DNA of 64,000 bases, from the NCBI GenBank assembly GCA_037975125.1, contig CM075850.1, positions 69,421,890-69,485,889 on the forward strand, given 5' to 3'. Positions within the stretch are counted from its first letter, which is position 1, and every line of letters starts with the position of its first letter. The notes under the pieces were generated by a model. That model saw only the letters and a program-made list of their open reading frames with translations, did no database searches and was not told where the DNA came from. Made by a program: the position numbers and the translations under genes. Shown here piece after piece: positions 28,616 through 40,600 of this stretch. Origin of the DNA: Latrodectus hesperus (lineage: Eukaryota > Arthropoda > Arachnida > Araneae > Theridiidae).

Positions 28616-31600
28616 CGGCGGGCATTTGGGTGATTAACCCTTCGCCACAACAAGGCCGGAAACTGCTACTCATTTGTCGTTACCCAGCGGGCACCTGTGA
28701 ACCAAGTCACGGAGGCCAGTAGCATTACCCGCATCATACCACCACAGACCCGTTTATAGGGCGGACCACATTCATACATCAACACACAAGAAAGGACAGA
28801 GAAACACAGAGAGATAGTAACATCCATGCCCGAACCGAAATTCGAACCTGGGACCCACAGCTCAAGAGTCAGGAACGCTAACCACTCAGCCATTGGTCGG
28901 CTGAATAAAAATATATATAAACAATATCTGGATGTTGAAAATGAAAAGAGTTTTCAAAGTAAATGCAGAAAAGGATGATAAAATAGGTTAAGCAATTTGA
29001 TGCTCTTAATAAATGGATTTAAAAAATAAATTTTTGAAGAATTTATAACTAAAGCACATTTAGTACAATTTTAAGTATTATTATAACAAATATACAACAG
29101 GCAACAGAGAAATAATTTACAGCGAATTTAAAAGCAAATATTCATAAATTTTAATTTAATAATTGAGTACAGAAAGTGATGCATGAACTTGGTTTAACAA
29201 GAACAGATAATATAAGCTTCTAATTGAATGCTATCATACTTGCAACATTTAGTTAAATAATTATTTTGTATACAAAATATTATTTGTGTAAAATTAATAT
29301 CTAATTTATTAATTTAGTAAATTAATGCCGACCTCATCAAAATGAAAATAACTTTTTCAATAAAATTAAATACAAATTTTATACAAAAAATATTTATCTT
29401 TCAGAAAAATAAGAGGATACAAATATAACATGTATACCAAGAAACGAGAATTTTGAATACAAAGTATAACGAAAACCCTAAAACTTATTTTAAAAATAAC
29501 ATTCACTTCTTTTTAATTAAAAAAAGTATTTATTTATTGACAAATAAAGTGCATCAAAATTTTCTCCACATTATTAACTTTTACATAAAGCTTTGGATTA
29601 AATGATTTACAATCTAGGCAGATAATTATTTATGATTGACAAATAAGAATAGTCATTGCAGTTTCTTTTTTAAAATGTTATCAGACGATTTGAATGGACA
29701 TTTGTTTCAGTATTACTAAACCTAACTGTCACAATAAGGTTCTTTTACATTGTTAAAAAATTCTTATGCAAGTTCTTCAATTGTGCTGTTCTGAGAAAAT
29801 TTTGAAGATAAATTTATCTCATTTATACTACATGGTAACATTCTTTCACATAGACATGTTTCCTCATTCAATAATAAACACAATAAATGAAATAAAAACT
29901 AATTTTAATTTACATATAATTTTTAATGCAGTGGGTGATCAGTTAGCAAACATAATCTATTACAAGACTATGCTCACAATCTGAATCGTTTGTTAACCGA
30001 TCACTGATTTACCATAGATATTTTTGTGATATTGTTTAATTCATTCTGGAAAGCCGAAAAATTAAAGAAGATCTATGATTTCTTAGTAAGTTTATTAAAA
30101 AATACATACATATAGTCTTGCATATTAATCAGTCCTTTTAATTTTTAATGGGACGTTAAAGAACATATCCGATGTTGATTGTTTTCCTCCCTTTTTTCTA
30201 GAAATGATTAATAGTATTGTTGTTGTAAAGATACCTAACCTTAACATCTTGGTTTAGGTGCCATTCTAAGACTATTGCTCTGACATCTTTCCATTTCTTC
30301 AATGAACGAACAAGGGAGGATTTGCAAAATGAAATCAGTTTCGGTTTTGAATGAAATCAAAACCAAAATTGATGGTCTACTTTGGCAATATTCTATTGGA
30401 AAAAATGTTTTCAAGTATAGACTTCTGAAGAGTAGCATAATTCAAGAGAGATGAAAAACGATTTTTGGCAGCCCTGCACATTATGCTCTGAGAGCTGAGA
30501 GGTGTTCATTAGAATTAGTTTTAATTTGTTATCTAAATGTGTTAAATTTGGGAATATTCATTGTGTGCAATACTCTTCATATATTTTACACTGTTTGAGT
30601 GTATTTGCTTTGCTACATTTCCTTTAATCAATTTACAACACAATGATTCAGTGAATTTGTAGTTAGAATTTGATTTTTACATGCTTACACAGTTAAGATT
30701 TGGCCAAGGGATTTGGAAGATCTCATTCCTTCAAAAAGTGTTTTTCTTTAAAAATATCAACACCTTACAATTCATTCTTTTGTTTTCTACTTGGCATATA
30801 AAAATAATCAAAATCTAACGAGTTAAAAAATTATTTTTGATTGAAGCACTGATTAAAACATGCACAATAGATGGATAACAAATATCAATTTATATACTTT
30901 GTTTAGTTGCTTATAAAATTAAATAAAAATATCAAAAATAATGATTACTGAACCAATGATAAAAGGTGCAGTAATCATTGAATAAACCATGGGATTCATT
31001 CATATTTAATTACTAATTGCTTTTCAAAACAATTCATTTATACTTTCAAGATGATTAAAATCTCAATGTTTTGTTCAATGTCTAATTATTTCATAGTAAA
31101 AAAAATTAAAAAACAGTGCAACTTCAAACAAAAAAAAAGGAATAAAATGTAACATATAAGCTGACAAATCACACTCTAATCAAAACACTGATTCACAATG
31201 AAATGCAAAGTCATAACTGCCAATGCAAAAGGTAAGTAATATAACTAAAACAATACTTTGAGTATAATTTTTTTTAATAAAAAAGGAAAGAAAAATCTCT
31301 TACTTTACTTAAAACATTTAGTGTTTTAGAACTGTCAGCTGGTATATCAAAATCAGAAACAATCTGATCATTTGAAGATTCTGGTGGTTGCGAAGATGAT
31401 TTCTAAAAGAGGACATTTTGAGAATCAACAGAAATAAAATAAATTTTAAAAAGAAAATTATATAATTATACTATCGCTTTTTATTAACTGAAAACAATTT
31501 TTGTAAAATCATTTGCAAGTAAATAAAAAATAATAAATTAATAAAAAATTAATAAATTTTCTTAAAATTGGAAGTTTAAGGTTTGATTTTGATAATTTAA

Positions 31601-34600
31601 TATAATCTTTTATATGTAATTCTGAAAGACCATTTAATAAAGATAATTAAAGCACGGAATGAGATAGCTAGCAATTCTTAAGGAAATATTTGCTTTAAAA
31701 CTACAAACATAAAATTAAACTCATTAATTCAAAAGTTCCACTTAAGTTTTCTTAATTAATGCACAAATTTTTGGTCATTTAAATTTTAGACTTTAAATAT
31801 TAAATACATTAATTGATTTAAAATATAAAGTCTCATATATTTTATTTAAACTGTACTAATTTTTTATTTAATTATCCTTTATTTCAAAATGATTTTAACA
31901 ATTAGAATATTGTTGTTTAGCTACCTGTATTTTATCAAAATTTCCAAGACTGTTTTCCTTATAAAATATTTATTACTTAATTTTTTTCTATAATATCATT
32001 AATACTTTGGTATCATAAAAGATTAATAATTACATTTCATAAATGAGAAAATTAGAGTGTTGAATTACTTCAAATTAAATGAGCACACATTTTAGAAAAA
32101 GTTCATACTAACATAAAAGAGACAACAAAAAATAATAAGTTATAGCTCAAGAAAAAAGTAAGATTAAAATGATTAATGTAACAATGATATCAAAATTGAA
32201 AGCAAAATTATGTTTATAAATTAATGCTTATTTTGCATTAATTTAGAAACAGTTTTGTTTTGATTACTTGTTTTATATTTGTAAATTAATGCAATTATCA
32301 CAAGAGTAAAAACATTAAAACTTGTTAATTAAATAGACTGCTCAACACAATTAAAGGGTATTGAAATTGTGAGCGGATATTGCACTCGTACAATTATTTG
32401 ATTGATACATTTGCAAAGGTAGAGGCTATGATGTAAAAATGACATTTGTTTGGTAGAAAATATGTTTTACTAAGCATTTGGGTACAAAAGGGTGAAAAAA
32501 CACAATTTATTCACATAAAAAATATAGATGTTTCCTTAAAAAATAGTTTTTAGTAAAAAACATGGTTTTCCTGGACAGTCAGCAATATTGAACTCCTTTG
32601 ACACATCGAATCAATGAGGCTATAAGTGAGGGGCAGGTTTGTTTGTTTTTGTTTGTTTTGTTTGTCGCTCAACGGTCATTTTTTGCACACGAGGGCTAAT
32701 TAGACCGGGACTTACGGCTTAAAGTGGATTCCGAACCACTACAAACATCCATGCCCAAGGTGGGATTCGAACCCACGAACTGTTGAACTGAAGGCAAGAG
32801 CGCTAACCATTCGGTTGCCAGCTCGGCAAGTGAGGGGCAGGAGTATTCTATCCTACTCTTGCAGAAGCTCTTTCTAGTTCTTGGAGAGGTGGTACATATC
32901 CAGCAACTTGTCTTCCTATAACGTTACAAACATGTTCTAATAAGTTCAGATCTAGAGAATGTGCTGGCCATTTCATTCATGATTTCTTCCATCAAAAAGA
33001 AACCCTACACAAGTTAGCACAATGTGGGCTGCAATTATCATTCATTAACATAAAGTCATCTCTAATTGCTACAGCATGAGTGGCTACAATAGGTCTGAGG
33101 ATATCATCCCTAAATCGGTGAACCTTCAAAGCTCCATTTCAAATGATATGGAGATACCAGTATAGAGCACCACTTCCCCACTGCTAAATCTGACACTTTC
33201 TTGCATGAACGCATGATTGTTTTTAGTGTTGCATTTCAGACAGATAAAAATGCACATATTATCAGAATGAAGAGAAAACAGAACTCAAAAAAAATAATCT
33301 TGCATCACTCATTTCTTCTCATGTTCATGTATTCCATTTTCACTTTCTGCTAACACGATAGTAGCTTGCCATTAACATGACCATTGGTCAGCAATCATAC
33401 AGCCCTATAGAGCAAAAGTAGTTTCGGACCGTTTTTATTGAAACTGTAGTATCAACACCAGAGCGTAGGTGTTACTGAAGAAGAGTGGCATACATATTTC
33501 ATTCAGTATTTCCAAGTTGTTATCATTAAATTGGTTTTAATATGTCTTCAATGGGTGTTGTTGAATATCAACTATCTAGCTCTGATTTTAAGCATGCATT
33601 TCCAGTCTTCAAAAAACGGTTTTAGACCATGGAAATCACATTTTGTGAAACTCCAATGGTTTTGCTATTGCTATTTTGGATTGTGTTTGACTCACTTCTA
33701 ACCAACTCAAACTCTCTAAGCTTCTGATTTGATTAAATGATTTTATCAAGAAATTTTACTCATACAACATTAATAAGCAATATTAATGATTGACATTAAA
33801 AAGTGAAATAACGCACTTATTAATGTTGATCATTCTTTTCAACTTTGTCTTATCTTAAGTTGGAAGCCAAATTTCATTCACTGCAGCTAAAGCATAGTCT
33901 ACAATGTCAAACTCAAGATTTGACTGTTGCAAAGTGTGAAAATATGAAAAATCTGTGTGATTCTCTTCTTCCATTTTATACAAAAAAATCTACTCATAAT
34001 ATTATTTTATAAAAGAATTACAATATCCTTTGTTTTGAGCAGTATATTTTACATTTTTATTATAATTATAACATAAGTACTCAACAGAAATTTTTAAAGC
34101 ATAGTTAAAATTAAAGTTACATTTTTCTCAATAATGATATTCATTACTAATGAAGAAAATCAATACATTAAATGCATATGATTTAAACATATTATACTTA
34201 AAAATATGACTCATATGTATTTAAAAAGAAGTATTTTTTTCTTTGTCCCAAGGGAATAAATACTTTTGCGTATTTACAGGTTAGTTCACAGTAATTTTAA
34301 AACAGACAATTTTCACTAAAAATAATAAAAAGTCATAGAAATAAGAATTTTTTATGGGAATCAACATCATTTTCTATTAACATGGGTAATAACAAAACCA
34401 CAACATACTCAAATAAAATACATCATTTGAAAATAAAGTTGAAAATTAATTATCATGAAATATTAAATTAATAAAATTAATTTTCATTTGAAAATTAATT
34501 ATCATGAAAAAACACGAGAAAATACTTCAAATCCAGGAAATCAGAAAATTCATAATTTACAGCATAAACTTATAAAGACAAAACTTCTGATAATACTTAG

Positions 34601-37600
34601 AATAATTAACTAAAGTTGAATCATTTAATCAATCACTACCTGAAACAAATTATTTTTATGTTAATTAATAAACATAGCTAATTCTAGGTTATTGTGATAA
34701 TTAATAATCTGACAAGTTATTAACATGATAAATAATAAATATGACATCCTTTGATAATAATAAATATGACATAGAATGCAATATAATAACTATATAATAA
34801 AAATATAATACCTGAACTTTAGAACTGGTTGTCCCATCAAGCATGTCTATATCATTGAAAAGCGAGTCCGTTTCGCTTTTTTCAGATACCTAATAAGATA
34901 ATTTAATTATTTAAGCAAAAACAAATAAGTTTAAGTGAAATAAATAAACTTTAATAATTTTTTCCAAAATTTTGATTTAAACTATAATCCCAGTGGTTAA
35001 ATTTTGAATATTCATCATAATATATGGTACTGAAATTCTATATCTTCATATAAATTTTTTCTATTTTTATTTATAACTGTTACATACATTTGCAATTAGA
35101 AAAAATTGCTAATTTTAGCATCTAGCATTTATTTCATATATTCCCAAATAAAACTACATATTAATAATTAGAATGTGCATTACATATTCCTGTTGCAAAT
35201 AAGTTAACCCTTTAAAAAGATATATCATTAGACTATATAAAACTTTGTAATTTTATCAAAATACTTAGTATTAATAAAATTAAACTCAAGAGTTGATTGC
35301 TCAATGATTATTAAACTTTACCAGAAGGAAAAATCTCTAACATAATTGATATAATAACAAAAGATAGTAAAAAATGTGTTACATTTATATATCCCTAAAA
35401 TGCATAATTCTAATAAACAAAATAATATATTTGAATTGATTGAAATGTTTAGTTAAAAATATTGCTAGGTTCATTATTGATATTCGTCAATTTCATTATA
35501 CCAGTTGATTACTATGTTAGTTAATAATATAATTACAAGTATAGTAAAATAGTTAATAATTTAAGAGCAATTATGCAGACTATGTGTTACAATAAAATAT
35601 CTGAAAAATTACACAATTTTATACATTGTGCAATCTGAAATTATATAGTAAAAGTAATATCCTACAATACTTCTTGTATTTACAGAGGTAGGAAAACATG
35701 CATGTATATTCTTTTCATTGCATATTTACATAGCTATATGTAAGCAAACAAAAATCTTCCTTCTTGTCTTAATTTTGCTTTACAAAATAATATGCACCTA
35801 AGCTTAATGTTTATATAACCAGAAAAATTTAATTGCATAAAGAAATAAATCCATTGAAAGATGCATATATTGGAATTCAATGTTGAAGAAAATATATATA
35901 AGTAAAATCACAATTTTTAATAATTATTGGAATATGTGAAATACAAACTGACAAAATTTTGAATTTGAATATTAATTTATTACATTTATAGCTGAGACAG
36001 AGGGACAGCTAAATAGATTTAAAATTATAAATTAATAAAAATATAGATGCTAAAATTTCTATGTTAAATTTGTGGAATGTATTCATTTCATTTCATACAT
36101 ATAACCTGAAAAGTTTTAAATTAATGCCTTGTAGAAAAATTCTCCCCTTTAATTTGAATATGCTAGAATAGAGGTGGGTATTAAAGGGATCATGATCAAT
36201 CAATGGACATCCAAGACATTTTGGGGTGATTGCAAATATTAATTTTATATGATGTGCATTTTTAAAAATATGCTTGTTTAAATGTTGATTGTTATTGAAG
36301 TTGATTGGGGAAAAATAAAGAATAAAAAGTAGAGAGTGAGCCAAAAAAGTCTCCTCACTCTTAATATCATTCTGAAGCTTTTGAAAGCTTCTCGGTATCC
36401 CTTTAATAATTAATATTCAAAGAATGCTAAAATTTTAAAAAAATCCTAAATTCCTTAAAAATTGGCCATATATAATAATTTAAATAGCTTATAGTTATAG
36501 TATAATAAATGAAAAATTTAAGGGCAGCGATAAAAAATGAATTTTATACTCAATCATATGAGAATTATGTACATGATTAAAGAAATTCTGAACACTTGAT
36601 TATTTAATTTATTGTGAAAGAAATTGTTAAGTACATGTATTATTCAGAAGATAAGTTTTGTTAAAAAATAAATTTAAAAAAAGGAATAAAAAAACAATTG
36701 TTAAAAAATCTGATTCATAATTTTGAAATAAAAGCACTCTCATATACATATATATATAAATTATAATTTAAAACTTCTGTGAAGTATTGGGTGCTATTAT
36801 AAATTATTTCTATATTACAAAAAATTAATATGAGGAGTTTTTGAATTTTAAGTAATCAAATGTGCCCAGCATATACAATTTATTTATATTCTTAATACTT
36901 ACACTAATTGGTTTAACCACCTCTATAACTTTCTTTTCAACAGCTTTTGGTTTGAAAATATCAAAAGAATCACTTTCTTCAAACAGGGAAGTATCAGGCG
37001 TTTTCTTTGTTCCCACCAAATTATCTTCTTGTGTTTCCTATTTTTAATTATTATGAAAAAATTAAATACACAATTAATGTACAATGAAGTATTTTATTTA
37101 CTTTATTCACAAAATTCACAATTAAATAAACAAAAATTTTAAAAATAATAATTTTTTCAGTTATTCTTGAAACTTACAAATTAACTTTTATTGTTCCTGA
37201 TATAAATTATATGCCATGACAGTTCTTAATTTTTGTATTTCAAGATTACTGTTCTTGATTTTGAGTACCTTAATTACAAAATCATTCTTCTAAATTGACT
37301 TCTAAAGAGTTTCAACTGTTAAAATATTTTCAATGCAATAAGTATTTTTAGAAAAATATCCCAATATATTCCTACAAATACTTGACTTTTAATATATTAT
37401 TAACAATACGACTAAATCTAAATTGTTTTATGTCTAAAATAAATTACACATGAAATATATGTTATAGAACTTCTAACAATCAGTTTTCACATTAGAAAAT
37501 TAAATTACTAGATCAAGATCTTCAAAAAGACTAGGCACTTTGTCAGACTTGTTTTCAACTTTAGGTGTCTCTGGCTTTATGTCGTCCTGAAATTTAAAAA

Positions 37601-40600
37601 AAAATGTGATCTATAAGGTTTGATATTTAAAAATATAACTTTTTTTCTAAAAATTGCACACAGAATTGCTGAAAATTTTAAATTAAAACTTTTATTAAAA
37701 AATATTTATAGAAATTCCTACTTTCATTTCCTTGCTTGACAAGGAATCTTCATGTTTACTTTTCAATGAAGGTGATTTTCCTGGTGAGAACAATTTGGGT
37801 TTCTAGAAAATTAAGCACAAGTAAATAAATATTGGACTCAGATTAAATAATAGCAAAATAAAATTTTGATTTCTATTAAATTAGTGTTTTTTAATGATAT
37901 TTATATAAAGATATTACTTAATTTAATCATCTTATATCGTTAAATCTTACTTTTACTGATAAAAACAACATAAAATAGTCATTAAATATCCCAGCAAAAA
38001 TAAAATTTATGCATTTTTGATGCATGCAAAATATTCAAATCTTTCATTAAAAAAATGGTGTAAACATTTTTCATGCAGAAAATTTGTCTCCAAGATATAA
38101 GTAAAGTAATAAATGAGTAATAGAATAACAATTATAAAAAAACTTTTTCTCAATATTTACTAACCACACAGCATATAAAAAATTTGGAAAATTATAAATA
38201 TAAGATAAAAAATTTGAAAAACTGATACAAATAAATATAACAATTTTTTCACAATAAAACTAGTTCTCATCACAGCTTAAAGAAAATTTTAAAATACACA
38301 AATTATTTATATTACAGAACATTAAATTACTTGGCTAAATATGTCTTCTTCATCATCATCTTCATCAAATAGGCTAAGATCTTTATTCTCTTTTGAAATA
38401 GGAGCAACTATTGTTGGTTTCGATAAACTATCACCCTGAAAGATACAAAGTAAACTTTACAAAGATTGAATTCTCTTATTTAATAACTAAAATATTAAAT
38501 AACAATCATAACTGTTACACTCATGATAAAATCTATAAAGCATAAAATAGTAATGTTTACAATCTAACTATAAAATGATTTCATAAAAGTCAATAAATCA
38601 AGAATACATTGATGAAACATCTATAAAAAAATCTGTTTCTATCAACAATAATTTAACTTTTGGAAAACATTTATGTTATTTTGAGCAGAAATTTTTGTTC
38701 AGTTTGAGAAATCTTTTGAACATAAATATATACATTCAAAGCAAAAGTTCAGTGATTTGCAATTAATTTGATACATTCAAATTAATTCCAAATCGGAAAG
38801 AAAGTCAAAGGAAAAAGAAGATCATACAAGAAACTTCTCTGTATCAAGCAATCTTTTTATACAATCAATAAAGGCAATTTAGATTTAGCAAGATTAAATA
38901 CCTACTTCATTTTACAAACTTTAATTATATAAATAATAAATAAATTATAATTTTAAGAATATAACATCCTTTATAAAGGTAATTAATACATTTTTTAAAA
39001 AATTCAGTTAAACCATAACATCAAATTAAAAAATAGTAGTAAATTATACAGCAAAAATTTCAAGAATATAGCATCCTTTATTCTCAAAATTCTTAGTTAA
39101 CAGTAGTTGTATTTAACAACTGAACTTTGTTAAATAAACTAATTAAAAAGTTCATTACTCAATATAGACATTTTCTAAACATCTTTAAGTTATTTGAATG
39201 TCTACAATTTTTACAAACAAAGATATAATGAGGAACAACTAATACATGTTAAATATGTGACTAATAAGTAAGACATAAACAATAAAGACATACAATAAAA
39301 GAAATAATATGGCATTTTTAATAATTGTTTATTAAAAAATGTAAAAAAATGATATGCATAGTTATCTTTTAGATTAGTAATAAGAAAACACTCTGTAATC
39401 TTACTTTTTTGTCAATTAATTGTAAGTTCTTCAATCATTTATTAAAATCAGTGATTTATCATTATATACTCACTTTTGATATAAGTATTGATTTGACTGG
39501 AACTTATATACAGTTTAATTTGGATTCCAAGCCACAATAAATTTAAATGAAATAGCCTGACCAAAACACAAATTGCTGTTTGTTTGACACTCAACGGTCA
39601 CTTTTTGCACACGAGGGCACAAATTGCTGAATTGAAGGTCAGAATGCAAACATTTAGCTGCCATTTCAGACTAACAACAATTAAAGAAACAATGCATTAC
39701 TTATGTAGTTGGAGAAATTTATCCTTCTGTTTTTGTCAAAAATAAGAATTCAAATTATTTTATTGTTAGATTTCAAAACATAAATATCAATCACCCAAAT
39801 TTCAGTTTGTTTAAAGGAAACAATTTCTTTAGCTGGCTAAATCTGGTATCAAAGTATAACACAACTGGAATTTTTAAAACTTTCTATTTTCTATGAAAAA
39901 AATTTATTAGAGCAGATAATTAAAAGCATAAAGGAGTCACCTTCTTAAGAAAGTAAAATTTTCAGTAAAATGATAATGACTAAAAGGAAGGATATGATTG
40001 ATTGCTTATCATAAAAGATAAATTATTAAGTGCTTCATTACATCAGAATATATGATATAATTACAATATTAAATAAATATTTTATCAAAAACATTTGAAA
40101 AATCCAGTCATCAAGTTTATGTATTAATTACAACAAAGTTTGACAACATTTGCTAATATATTATAAAAGAATAATAAAAATACAAATGACAATTTTATAT
40201 TATTTTTTGGAGAAGATAAAAGTTTTCATATAAAAATTGATTTACAAAAATTATCATTTCAAGAAAATAGTATATATAATAAACATAATAGTATGAGTTT
40301 ATTTTATTTGAGAGAGTTTTAATTTCATTTTTTAGAACTTCATACAACTGACAAAAAAATTACCTGCTCAGAGCTATCACTGTCATCAAATATCAAATCT
40401 TTAGGTTTTTTAGTTGTAAGCCCTGGTAATGGCATTCCAATTTTTTTATAAGACTGTAAATATCAATAAATTAATATACTGAGAACTTTAATAAAATAAC
40501 ATAAAAAATATTGTTTTTTTTGTTATATTCTGAAGTCCTCTTTAAATAATATTTTCAAAAATAACTTATTAATATTACTATGGAAAATGATAAAATTTAT

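Larger units (their letters stand above)
22464..31303 (-). other. WASHC2 3' introns (22464-23850, 24014-24392, 24437-27669, 28175-31303)
   Basis: These introns are very AT-rich. The 24437-27669 intron holds three SINE-1 copies (25945-26300 and 26305-26466). The 28175-31303 intron holds a SINE-2 copy (28560-28901). At 29990-30500 there is a slightly GC-richer stretch I cannot identify. I see no other coding sequence in them. Confidence 0.75.

Noticed and set aside
32749..32820. A tRNA gene (A-box and B-box present)
   Set aside because: It has no complete cloverleaf with matching acceptor stems, is flanked by target-site duplications and has several diverged copies. It is a SINE head. The same applies to 28830-28901.
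36862..37047. 61-codon plus-strand frame
   Set aside because: It is antisense to the WASHC2 exon at 36903-37037.
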